A stretch of 5,889 nt of DNA from an uncultured Clostridia bacterium (GCA_937881285.1 CALGEU010000147.1:1-5889), one strand, 5' to 3'; positions 1 to 5,866 are shown, counted from the first letter of the stretch. Translations and numbers: made by a program. Notes: generated from the letters alone by a model not told the origin.

Positions 1-534
1 TTTTTTTGCATAATAGCACACAAATCCGTGACCGCGGCGCAAGAAAACCGCCGTTGCGCTTTGTTCGGGATAGAGTTTTCTCAAATCCACACCGTCTTGC
101 GTAACGTAGGCTATAAACGACACACTGTCGTCCTTCGTCATTGAAGAATCTACGTTTGCGACGATTTCGTTTCCCGATACGCTTGCAAACACCGCGTTTT
201 GTGCGGCAAGCGGCATAAGCGTTTTGCCGTGACACGATGCGTTTATTTCTCCGACCGACAACACGACGTTGCCACATTCGGGGCAAACGTAAAACTTGCA
301 TTTGACGAGATTTGCCGTCTCGTTTTTATTTTCAGACACACTTCCGCGCAGAAACTCGTCAACCGACACTTCAAGCGCATTTGTGAGCGACGGAATAATC
401 GAAACGTCCGGCAATCCCCTGCCTGTCTCCCACTTTGACACGGTCTTTTCGGACACTGCCAACCGATTTGCCAACTCTGCCTGTGTGAGAGACAACTTTT
501 CTCTTTGAGTTTTTATAAGTTGAGATATTTCCAT
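1..534 (-). CDS. XRE-family HTH regulator with C-terminal desulfoferrodoxin-like metal knuckle (3' partial)
   Basis: Reading leftward from the ATG at 534-532, the frame is open for 178 codons and leaves the window without a stop, so the C-terminus is missing. Residues about 5-60 are a Cro/C1-type helix-turn-helix: QLIKTQREKLSLTQAELA, then a recognition helix around VSEKTVSKWETGRGLPD, then LTNALEVSVDEFLRG. After a short linker comes KFYVCPECGN (Cys84, Cys87) and then SCHG (Cys101, His102). This is the arrangement of a desulforedoxin/desulfoferrodoxin N-terminal site, in which the second pair is usually Cys-Cys; here it is Cys-His. Cys173 lies near the edge. The start is supported by AGGAG at 546-542 with 7-base spacing and by a promoter 20 bases upstream. 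From the family, it is a DNA-binding repressor or activator in the cytoplasm, probably binding Zn or Fe. It is transcribed divergently from the lipoprotein/ECF cassette and may control it (inference). DNA-binding role confident; ligand unknown. Confidence 0.88.
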   Translation of the reverse strand, partial: MEISQLIKTQREKLSLTQAELANRLAVSEKTVSKWETGRGLPDVSIIPSLTNALEVSVDEFLRGSVSENKNETANLVKCKFYVCPECGNVVLSVGEINASCHGKTLMPLAAQNAVFASVSGNEIVANVDSSMTKDDSVSFIAYVTQDGVDLRKLYPEQSATAVFLRRGHGFVCYYAKK

Positions 535-554
535 AAGTTTTCTCCTTCTCCACG

Positions 555-582
555 ATTATATCATCATGTCCGAATCGGTCAA
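555..582 (-). promoter_or_regulatory. Sigma-A type promoter of the XRE regulator gene
   Basis: On the minus strand, TTGACC (582-577) and a perfect TATAAT (560-555) are separated by 16 bases. The predicted transcript start is near 548, giving a very short leader that contains the AGGAG ribosome binding site just before the ATG at 534. The spacer contains the palindrome CCGAATCGG (570-578), a possible autoregulatory operator. Confidence 0.75.
570..578. promoter_or_regulatory. Candidate operator palindrome in the regulator promoter
   Basis: CCGAATCGG is a perfect 4-1-4 palindrome lying between the -35 and -10 boxes of the leftward promoter, where a bound repressor would block RNA polymerase. 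A second 9-base palindrome, AATCGGATT at 620-628, lies towards the rightward promoter and shares the core AATCGG. XRE regulators commonly bind short palindromes at their own promoters; assignment to this regulator is inference. Short palindromes arise often by chance. Confidence 0.25.
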
Positions 583-645
583 CCTACGCTTCGCAGAGTT
601 ATGGAAAAATCGACGACACAATCGGATTCATTTTTACTCAAATCG

Positions 646-674
646 TTGAAAGCGCGTGAAAAATATGGTAGTAT
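646..674 (+). promoter_or_regulatory. Rightward promoter with extended -10, upstream of the structured leader
   Basis: TTGAAA (646-651) is followed by 17 bases and TAGTAT (669-674). TG at 666-667 places a TGn extended -10 motif directly before the -10 box, which supports a working sigma-A promoter even though the -10 is imperfect. Transcription should start near 681. It is the best rightward promoter seen before the lipoprotein gene at 1078; no convincing -35/-10 pair was found between the terminator at 972-995 and that gene. Confidence 0.55.
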
Positions 675-680
675 ATAGAA

Positions 681-995
681 AAAGAATATGAAAATACGGT
701 TTGAAAAGTTGTAAACTGAGTAGATTTTGACATCGGGTTCTATTCCCGAGCAACCGCCATTGCCGTGTTTGACTTATTGCGAAACGATAAAAGCATAGTC
801 GTTTTCTAAACTCTTCGGCTGTTTTGTTTAGTTGCAAAATTGCCACGGCATAACGACGATATTTTATTCTCTTTGCAATACGTCAAAAAGCAAGTCTTCC
901 GTATTTTGGTTATCGTTGTGGCAGGAGCGAACCGTTTTTGCGTTGGCTTGTGCTATACGAAAAAGACGGTCATGCGCTTCTATAGCGCATTTTTT
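681..995 (+). ncRNA. Candidate structured RNA (free small RNA or long attenuating leader)
   Basis: This stretch has no plausible gene and is bounded by a promoter (646-674) and an intrinsic terminator (972-995), giving a transcript of about 315 bases. Complementary segments are frequent: TCGGG/CCCGA (733-737 with 745-749), AAACGA/TCGTTT (782-787 with 799-804), CTAAAC/GTTTAG (806-811 with 826-831), and a 12-pair helix with one mismatch joining 768-780 to 875-887. Alternatives are TGCCAC/GTGGCA (841-846 with 918-923) and AATACG/CGTATT (877-882 with 900-905). TGCCGTG (761-767) also matches CACGGCA (844-850) and would form a pseudoknot with the long helix. I do not recognise the family. It could be an independent small RNA, or a riboswitch-like attenuator for the downstream cassette. 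The boundaries are estimates and the pairings were found by eye, so some may be chance. Confidence 0.4.
972..995 (+). terminator. Intrinsic terminator ending the leader RNA
   Basis: ATGCGCT (972-978) and AGCGCAT (984-990) form a perfect 7-base-pair stem around a 5-base loop, TCTAT, followed directly by a run of six T (990-995). This is a canonical rho-independent terminator. It lies 82 bases before the lipoprotein start codon, so it either ends a separate small RNA or acts as an attenuator. No clear antiterminator complementary to its left arm is visible inside the transcript. Confidence 0.8.
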
Positions 996-1017
996 GTTGC
1001 AAAAGATAACTTTTTCA

Positions 1018-1064
1018 GGCGGTACGAGAGAAAAAAACGCGGTTTATCCGCAAAAAATACCGCC
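1018..1064 (+). other. Hairpin abutting the ribosome binding site of the first lipoprotein gene
   Basis: GGCGGTA (1018-1024) pairs perfectly with TACCGCC (1058-1064), enclosing a smaller GCGG/CCGC hairpin (1039-1042 with 1048-1051, loop TTTAT). The outer stem ends exactly where the Shine-Dalgarno sequence AAGGAG (1065-1070) begins. No T run follows, so it is not a terminator. It could protect the 5' end of a processed mRNA or tune translation initiation; both are inferences. Confidence 0.5.
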
Positions 1065-1077
1065 AAGGAGAAAAACA

Positions 1078-2745
1078 ATGAAAAAACGCATTACAACTAT
1101 TGTATGCACACTCTTGGTCGCAGTCCTGCTCTTCACGCTCGTTGCGTGCGGAGAAGAGACGAAACCGACCTTCACACTGACAATCAACTTAGACGGCGAC
1201 GTCACCGTCGCAACCGTCACGGAAGGCGAGAATTATACTTTGCCTACACCTACCGGACGCGAAGGTTACGTGTTCGTCGGTTGGTACGAAGGAGAAAACC
1301 TTCTCGATTACACACTGACTCCGACGAAAAACATGACCATAGTCGGAAAATGGGAAAGATACGACGCTCTTGCGAACGAACTTAAAGAGTCTCTCAAAAC
1401 TTATCTCGAAAGCGAAGCGTTTTCAAACTCGATTATAAACGCAAAAACGACGCAAGCGAGAGTTCCGCTTCTCTATCTTCGCTACGTTCAAGGCAACTTC
1501 TACACCGACGAAGTGGTGTTGCAATTCAAAAAATATCTCAATATGATTGACGGCGTCATCGAAGACGGCAAAATTAAAGACAGCCTTTTTGCAAATTCCG
1601 ACGCAGGCAAACAAGGTTGGTACGGCATGCTCGACTTCATTTACAGTTGGAGTGCGATTTACAATCAATACCAGCAATGGTGCGCAGAATCGGGCAACAC
1701 CGACACGTCTTACGCTCTTTATTTCGGCGCAATCAAGTCGTATATCTCAAATATCGACACTTATCTCTCGAACAGCAGCGTAAAATACACTTTCAAAGGC
1801 GAAGAAACCACTCAAGCCAACCTTTATTATAAAGGATACAATGCAATCAACAATATAACGAATGCGAATTATCGTCTCAGTTACGACGATTTCGTCGAAC
1901 TTCTCTCACTCGTGGCGCAAGCAACTGGCAACACCGACGGACATCAGGCATTCCTTTCCGAATACGAAAAAATCGATTTTGAAACGATTGACGCCGCGGC
2001 AGACAAAAATACGCAATACGGCAAAATCAAACCGACGGTCATGGCTCTTTGGAAGAGTTGCTTGCCCGTGACTCAGGTTGCGTTCGGATATTCTGCAATC
2101 AACGTATCCGTTATCACGGCATACAATCTCGGCTTCAACCTTGAAACCACCGTTCCGTACTGCTCTGACTATATGCTTTCTTACTACGAAAAGGACGACG
2201 AAAACAACTTCAAAAAGAACGGCGGAACGCCAAACTGGGTCGGCTTTTCCGGAAGACCGCTCGCAGGTTCCGTTTTCCGCACCAACGAAAAATACGACGT
2301 GAAGTTTGAAAAAACCATGCAAGGATACTTCCCCTTTACCGACGGCTGGAATCAACCGCTCGACGAAATGATAAACATGGACAGACTTTGCAACTACTAC
2401 AACCACACGCTCACCACAAACGCAAACGTCGATCCAAGATACGGTCTTCTGTACGGCTTTATGAACGGAATCGATATGGAACACTACGTGAAAGAAGTGT
2501 ATCACTCTCAAGTTTGCAATGGCGAAGATTGCAAATACCATATTGACGAACAAGACGGACAAGTTTACAATATAGTCACTATGTGGAGAGAAACTCTCAA
2601 AAAAGACGAAACGACGGGCAAATACGTCATTTCGGGCAACGTCGACATGGCTGTTGCGATTGCTTATATCGCACACGTTTACGGAGTCGAAGCCCCCACT
2701 CCGCTCGGACTTTATTCGTCTTCGGTTGCTGTGATAACTCTTTGA
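1078..2745 (+). CDS. Secreted lipoprotein with one Listeria-Bacteroides (InlB B-type) repeat and a large novel domain
   Basis: The 555-residue protein starts at ATG 1078, seven bases after AAGGAG (1065-1070). Extending in frame to 832 would place the signal peptide inside the protein and has no ribosome site. Residues 1-24 are a lipoprotein signal: KKR, a hydrophobic core, then lipobox LVAC with Cys24 as the lipidated residue, so the product is anchored on the outer face of the membrane. Residues about 31-93 form one Listeria-Bacteroides repeat (LPTPTGREGYVFVGWYEG, ending MTIVGKWE), a beta-grasp-like module usually found in surface adhesins. Residues 94-555 look largely helical, are rich in Tyr and Asn, and match no family I recognise. 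CNGEDC (480-485) could form a disulfide. The next genes are a DUF4430-like lipoprotein and an ECF S-like protein, so a ligand-binding or capture role is inferred. No catalytic motif is seen. Confidence 0.85.
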   Translation: MKKRITTIVCTLLVAVLLFTLVACGEETKPTFTLTINLDGDVTVATVTEGENYTLPTPTGREGYVFVGWYEGENLLDYTLTPTKNMTIVGKWERYDALANELKESLKTYLESEAFSNSIINAKTTQARVPLLYLRYVQGNFYTDEVVLQFKKYLNMIDGVIEDGKIKDSLFANSDAGKQGWYGMLDFIYSWSAIYNQYQQWCAESGNTDTSYALYFGAIKSYISNIDTYLSNSSVKYTFKGEETTQANLYYKGYNAINNITNANYRLSYDDFVELLSLVAQATGNTDGHQAFLSEYEKIDFETIDAAADKNTQYGKIKPTVMALWKSCLPVTQVAFGYSAINVSVITAYNLGFNLETTVPYCSDYMLSYYEKDDENNFKKNGGTPNWVGFSGRPLAGSVFRTNEKYDVKFEKTMQGYFPFTDGWNQPLDEMINMDRLCNYYNHTLTTNANVDPRYGLLYGFMNGIDMEHYVKEVYHSQVCNGEDCKYHIDEQDGQVYNIVTMWRETLKKDETTGKYVISGNVDMAVAIAYIAHVYGVEAPTPLGLYSSSVAVITL

Positions 2746-2764
2746 TATATCACTTAGCGATATA
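2746..2764. repeat. Small inverted repeat after the first lipoprotein gene
   Basis: TATATC (2746-2751) and GATATA (2759-2764) flank the 7-base spacer ACTTAGC and begin immediately after the TGA stop. As RNA it would be a weak AT-rich hairpin; as DNA it could be a protein site. No T run follows, so it is not a terminator. Confidence 0.35.
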
Positions 2765-2781
2765 CAAACAAAACCATAGTT

Positions 2782-2813
2782 CAGATTGCCGAAGATTGAT
2801 TTTCGGCAATCTG
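2782..2813 (+). other. Perfect 12-base-pair hairpin before the second lipoprotein gene
   Basis: CAGATTGCCGAA (2782-2793) and TTCGGCAATCTG (2802-2813) are exact inverted complements with an 8-base loop, GATTGATT. There is no T run on either side, which argues against an intrinsic terminator. The stem ends one base before the ribosome binding site AAGGTG (2815-2820), the same placement as the hairpin before the first gene. It probably affects differential expression within the cassette through mRNA processing, 3'-end protection of the upstream message or translation control; this is inference. Confidence 0.65.
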
Positions 2814-2824
2814 CAAGGTGTGAT

Positions 2825-3355
2825 ATGAAATCTAAAATCGTTAAAATACTCGCCATATCGCTCGCGCTTTTGATGCTGGCATTTACCTTCACCGCCTGCG
2901 ACAAAGTGTGGGGCAAAGACGAAACCGTAAGCGAACCGGGCTATCACGAAGTTGACGGAAAACGGCTTTCTTTCACGCTCGAATTCCGTGACACCGGTTC
3001 GGGCACGGAAATAAGCGACGGTGACAATTTCGCTCACGCCACCACCGACGGCACATTGATAAAATCGTGGCAGATAGATTGCTACGGCAACACGGTCTAC
3101 GAATCTATCGTGAAGTATTTTGAAGACAAAAACGAAAGCATCACTTTCAGGCTTTCGCAGCACAAGTTCTATATGTTTCACGATTTGACGCTCGAAGACG
3201 GCACGACATACAATCTCGAAACCGTATACGTCGCCGCAGACGGCAAATACGCCATGTGTGCAAATTATCAATCGCTTTTCGGGGCGGACGAAGTTGCGGG
3301 AACGGTTGACGATCTTAAGGTTTTGGTGTTAGTATATAAGGGATGGCTTTATTAA
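2825..3355 (+). CDS. DUF4430-like secreted lipoprotein
   Basis: The 176-residue protein starts at ATG 2825, with AAGG at 2815-2818 six bases upstream. An in-frame ATG at 2786 lies inside the hairpin and would extend the signal peptide, so it was not used. Residues 1-25 are a lipoprotein signal ending TFTAC with Cys25 lipidated. The mature part resembles the DUF4430 domain, whose fold corresponds to the C-terminal beta domain of transcobalamin/intrinsic factor. Its marks are NTVYESIVKYF (residues 89-99, compare the family's TVYDAL), a middle strand region LEDGTTYNLETVYV, and a C-terminal GADE...DDLKVLVLVYKGW (153-174, compare the family's GD-V-W-Y ending). The match is by eye and the N-terminal half (40-80) is diverged. 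A vitamin or corrinoid-capture role at the cell surface is suggested by the fold and by the ECF S-like gene next door, but is not proven. Confidence 0.8.
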   Translation: MKSKIVKILAISLALLMLAFTFTACDKVWGKDETVSEPGYHEVDGKRLSFTLEFRDTGSGTEISDGDNFAHATTDGTLIKSWQIDCYGNTVYESIVKYFEDKNESITFRLSQHKFYMFHDLTLEDGTTYNLETVYVAADGKYAMCANYQSLFGADEVAGTVDDLKVLVLVYKGWLY

Positions 3356-3366
3356 GGCAGGATAGT

Positions 3367-3984
3367 ATGAAAAAAGAAGTTTCGCTTTCAAAAATCAAAA
3401 GGCTCGCCGCCACAAAGGGCATGCAAGGCTGGACGGCCATGTTTGCGCTTCTGGCGATTATGTGCCTTGACCAATTCGTGTTGGAGATACCGTTTGAAAA
3501 CGTGGTGTTTCCCGTTCTCGTGATATGCGCCGCATGTATGAGCCCCGCGAAAAACGCCGTGCTCGTTATTGCGTATTCCGTGATTTTCGAGATGAGTTGC
3601 ATCGGCTGGTTTCCCACCGAACTTCCCCGCGTTCAACTTTGGCTTTTTGAAGTGATAGTCGGCTATTTCATGCCGCTTGCCTGCTACAAAGCGTTCAACA
3701 GAAAACACGAAGACATGAGCGTAATCTCTTACGCCGCAATCGCCGCAATGAGCGAGATTTTCTATTTCTGGGTGTCTGTTGTCGCAACGACTCTCATCTG
3801 GGGTGTGGACTTCGGTGCATATTTTGTAAGCGATATTCCCTTTGAAATCGCAGGTGCGTTTGCAACGTTTGCATGCGCTCTTCCCGTCGCGTTTATCTAC
3901 AAACTCACGACGAAAGAAATCAATTTCAAAGTCAGCGGCAAGGTTCTTCGTCCTATGCTCGACGGCAAGGCCATGTCGATCTGA
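3367..3984 (+). CDS. ECF-transporter S-component-like membrane protein
   Basis: The product has 205 residues and about six membrane helices (roughly 21-38, 44-60, 62-80, 90-108, 119-143 and 157-179), the size and topology of ECF substrate-binding S components. The pattern SPAKNAVLVIAYSVIFE (59-75), then GAYFVSDIPFEIAGAFATFA (150-169) before the last helix, recalls the GP--G and Y-----PFD--H---N segments of S proteins. It lacks the usual final His/Asn, so the assignment is tentative. Start choice: ATG 3367 has AGGA at 3359-3362. The alternative ATG 3343 overlaps the end of the upstream gene, and its AAGGG lies flush against the codon. The gene begins 11 bases after the DUF4430-like stop, so the two are cotranscribed. 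No ECF ATPase or T gene is present, so it would depend on a shared module elsewhere. The substrate is unknown. Confidence 0.6.
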   Translation: MKKEVSLSKIKRLAATKGMQGWTAMFALLAIMCLDQFVLEIPFENVVFPVLVICAACMSPAKNAVLVIAYSVIFEMSCIGWFPTELPRVQLWLFEVIVGYFMPLACYKAFNRKHEDMSVISYAAIAAMSEIFYFWVSVVATTLIWGVDFGAYFVSDIPFEIAGAFATFACALPVAFIYKLTTKEINFKVSGKVLRPMLDGKAMSI

Positions 3985-4014
3985 TCTTGCATCGCTCAAC
4001 AACGCCAATCACTC

Positions 4015-4040
4015 AAAAAGTTCGCATCTGCGGACTTTTT
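4015..4040. terminator. Bidirectional intrinsic terminator between convergent operons
   Basis: AAAAAGT (4015-4021) pairs with ACTTTTT (4034-4040). The stem continues through a T-G pair and CGC/GCG to a tiny ATCT loop. The outer A and T runs make a U tract in whichever direction it is read, so it can end both the rightward cassette (stop at 3984) and the leftward kinase/nuclease operon (stop at 4055). Confidence 0.85.
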
Positions 4041-4054
4041 CTTTTGCAAAACCG

Positions 4055-4867
4055 CTATTCTAAATCGATATTTTTCCTAAACTTGCACTTCGGATAGTTT
4101 GAGCAACCATAAAACTGTCCGTATTTTCCTTTTCTCAAAACAAGTTTTCCGCCACAATTCGGACAAACGCCGTTTTCAAGCATCCAATGCTTTATTTTTA
4201 CGTTTTGCTTGTGTTGTTCATCACTCATTTTGCTTCTGCTCTTTTCAATCTTATACGCAACATGCAATGCCTGAATGTCCGAAAACACTTCTTCACCACT
4301 ATTGAGCTTTCCGGTCAACTCTTCAAGCGATATTACATCATCCGCTCGCACTTTTCTTATGTCTGACTTGACAAAAACGACCAATGATTTTATCGGAGTG
4401 TTTGGCGGCAAAACTTTCTTCAACGCGCATACGTGGGTTTTGTTTTGCATAATCGGATTATGAAAAGTTTTTATTTCACTATGCTTGTACTGTTTCCATT
4501 CTCTTTGATCGCGCAAACCATAAATCGCGCCAGTGAAACACTTTGTTTCAATCACAAAAACACCGTGTTTGTTCACGACAATTTCGTCTATTTGATGCGA
4601 TGAAGTGCCTTCTTCGATTATAAAATCGAAAAACGTATAACAACCAAATCGCGACTCTCCTATTGTTCTGTTGACAAGATACTCTCCGCATTTTCCGACG
4701 TCTTCAAAATCCCTAAATCCCCAACGCCAATGCGCATTGTATCCAAAACGCATGGCTATCTCACACTCTTTTTTGTTAGCAAGCACCTTTTTCGCAATAA
4801 AATAGGCAATTATAATTACCGCTGCTTGCACGCCGAAAATCAATATCAAAACTCTGTCTACGCTCAT
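4055..4867 (-). CDS. Membrane-anchored NERD-domain nuclease-like protein with C-terminal topoisomerase-type zinc finger
   Basis: This 270-residue protein starts at ATG 4867-4865 behind AGGGG (4876-4872). Residues 5-26 are a single hydrophobic membrane helix. Residues about 55-170 match the NERD (nuclease-related) domain: GKCGEYLV (Glu62), HQIDEIVV (Asp94), VFVIETKC (Glu107, Lys109), then HNPIMQN. These are the E, D and ExK residues of the PD-(D/E)xK nuclease fold and all appear intact. Residues 235-263 are a four-cysteine finger (CPNCGGKL, then CSNYPKCKF; Cys235, 238, 255, 261) as at the C-terminus of topoisomerase I, which binds single-stranded DNA. A DNA-acting role at the membrane is therefore likely; known NERD proteins are poorly characterised. 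The gene follows the kinase by 12 bases, so it is cotranscribed, though the functional link is unclear. The sequence looks more AT-rich than its neighbours. Confidence 0.85.
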   Translation of the reverse strand: MSVDRVLILIFGVQAAVIIIAYFIAKKVLANKKECEIAMRFGYNAHWRWGFRDFEDVGKCGEYLVNRTIGESRFGCYTFFDFIIEEGTSSHQIDEIVVNKHGVFVIETKCFTGAIYGLRDQREWKQYKHSEIKTFHNPIMQNKTHVCALKKVLPPNTPIKSLVVFVKSDIRKVRADDVISLEELTGKLNSGEEVFSDIQALHVAYKIEKSRSKMSDEQHKQNVKIKHWMLENGVCPNCGGKLVLRKGKYGQFYGCSNYPKCKFRKNIDLE

Positions 4868-4879
4868 ATTGCCCCTATT

Positions 4880-5809
4880 TCAGTCCTTGAAAGCGGCGAT
4901 CTCGGCTTTTGTCGGCATTGCTGTCATAGAGCCGTCACGGGATATTTGAATTGCGCAAGCGCGCGACGCAAAATCCAATGCGTACGCCATACTGTTCAAA
5001 TTGAGTGTGATAATACCTTGTGACAAAAGATACAAAATCGAACCGATAAAACAGTCTCCTGCGCCTGTCGTGTTGACGACTTTCGCCTTGTATGCTTCTT
5101 GCGAAATTTTGCACAATTTTCTGTCGTATGCAACCGCTCCGTACGCGCCTTTCGTGACGATAAGAATTTTGCAATTCGACGCAACAGATAGCAGATTTTT
5201 TGCTTTTTCGTCATCGGTTTTGCCTTGTGACAACAAATCTAATTCTTCGCTTGAAACCTTGACTATGTCCGCAAACGGCAAAAATTCCCTTATCGCAATC
5301 ACGCATTCCTGAACGCTGTTCCAAAGGTTTTCTCTGACGTTCACGTCAAAAGAAATCGTTGCGCCGTTTTCAATCGCGAGTTTTATTGCTTTCTCGTGTG
5401 CCGATTTTGATTTTCCCGCAAGTCCGAGCGAACAAAAATGCAAAACGTCCCCTTTTTGCAAACAATCGTCTTTCACGTCGTCGGCAGACAAATTCAAATC
5501 CGCCGTATTCTCTCTTTCAAAACGGAATTTCCTGTCGCCGTTTTCGTCTATATCGACAAACGCCAGTGCGGTTTTAAGAGATTTGTCAAACACGATATAT
5601 CGGGTATCTATCCCTGCGGATTTGATTTGTTCAAGCAATAAATCGGCATATTCGTCTCCGCCGAGTTTTCCTAGATATGCACCGTCTCCGCCAAGACTTG
5701 CCACGCACGCGCACACGTTGCACGGTGCACCGCCGGCGTTTGGAACATAGCCGTTTTTTGACGGCATCATATCCACAAGGCACTCTCCTATACACAAAAC
5801 TTTTGACAT
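4880..5809 (-). CDS. PfkB-family carbohydrate kinase, probably fructokinase
   Basis: The 309-residue protein is full length for the family. It would phosphorylate a sugar, most likely fructose to fructose 6-phosphate, with ATP in the cytoplasm. Seen features in order: N-terminal strand SKVLCIGECLVDMMP; sugar-binding GGAPCNV (26-32) with Asn31; GKLGGDEYADLLLEQI (48-62); the fructokinase-like SFDVNVRENLW (153-163); and the ATP/catalytic signature NTTGAGDCFIG (246-256), where Asp252 is the catalytic base. The common DTTGAGD starts with Asn here, a tolerated variant. Start ATG 5809-5807 has GGAG at 5821-5818 with 8-base spacing and a strong promoter upstream. It is first in a two-gene operon with the NERD protein. 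Ribokinase or 2-keto-3-deoxygluconate kinase are alternatives. The scrK-like substrate call is moderate; the kinase family is certain. Confidence 0.93.
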   Translation of the reverse strand: MSKVLCIGECLVDMMPSKNGYVPNAGGAPCNVCACVASLGGDGAYLGKLGGDEYADLLLEQIKSAGIDTRYIVFDKSLKTALAFVDIDENGDRKFRFERENTADLNLSADDVKDDCLQKGDVLHFCSLGLAGKSKSAHEKAIKLAIENGATISFDVNVRENLWNSVQECVIAIREFLPFADIVKVSSEELDLLSQGKTDDEKAKNLLSVASNCKILIVTKGAYGAVAYDRKLCKISQEAYKAKVVNTTGAGDCFIGSILYLLSQGIITLNLNSMAYALDFASRACAIQISRDGSMTAMPTKAEIAAFKD

Positions 5810-5838
5810 AAACGACGCTCCGAATGTTTTATGACACC

Positions 5839-5866
5839 ATTATACTCCGTTTTCTGCAATTTTCAA
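5839..5866 (-). promoter_or_regulatory. Sigma-A promoter of the kinase/nuclease-like operon
   Basis: On the minus strand, TTGAAA (5866-5861) and a perfect TATAAT (5844-5839) are separated by 16 bases, 29 bases before the kinase start codon. No obvious operator or catabolite-response element is visible in the short upstream stretch that remains. Confidence 0.8.

Noticed and set aside
371..553. Short minus-strand open frame overlapping the XRE regulator in another frame.
   Set aside because: The frame starting at 534 encodes a clear helix-turn-helix protein with promoter and ribosome site, so this one is a shadow.
727..732. A perfect TTGACA that could be a -35 box for an internal promoter.
   Set aside because: No -10-like hexamer lies 15-19 bases downstream; the stretch there is GC-containing GCAACCG.
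733..759. T-arm-like sequence, TCGGG-TTCTATT-CCCGA, followed by GCAACCGCCA, suggesting a tRNA or permuted tmRNA.
   Set aside because: Loop position 57 is T rather than a purine, no acceptor or anticodon arm fits upstream at tRNA distances, and no matching 5' acceptor strand (CGGTTGC) is found downstream. Kept only as an ordinary hairpin.
921..934. GCAGGAGCGAACCG, reminiscent of the cobalamin riboswitch B12 box, attractive because of the DUF4430/ECF genes.
   Set aside because: The box is interrupted and lacks the closing GCC half. The upstream core elements of the class, such as GCCACTG and GGTGAAA, are not found.
1018..1030. GGCGGTAC resembling the T-box antiterminator sequence.
   Set aside because: The invariant TGGN bulge that pairs with the tRNA end is missing, the hairpin here has no U tract, and no specifier-type Stem I was recognised.
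832..1077. In-frame upstream extension of the first lipoprotein to ATG 832.
   Set aside because: It would bury a textbook lipoprotein signal at residue 83 and translate through the terminator and the hairpin. ATG 832 has no ribosome site, while ATG 1078 has AAGGAG at ideal spacing.
1906..2916. Long open frame on the minus strand opposite the first lipoprotein gene (336 codons).
   Set aside because: It lies opposite a gene with a clear lipoprotein signal and ribosome site, has no ribosome site of its own, and its Val/Phe/Arg-rich translation resembles no protein. It is a codon-bias shadow.
2750..3271. Minus-strand open frame opposite the DUF4430-like gene.
   Set aside because: No ribosome site, it runs across the intergenic hairpin, and the plus-strand product has a convincing signal peptide and domain.
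3388..4008. Minus-strand open frame opposite the ECF S-like gene.
   Set aside because: The translation is His/Arg-rich and lacks recognisable features, while the plus strand encodes a well-formed six-helix membrane protein.
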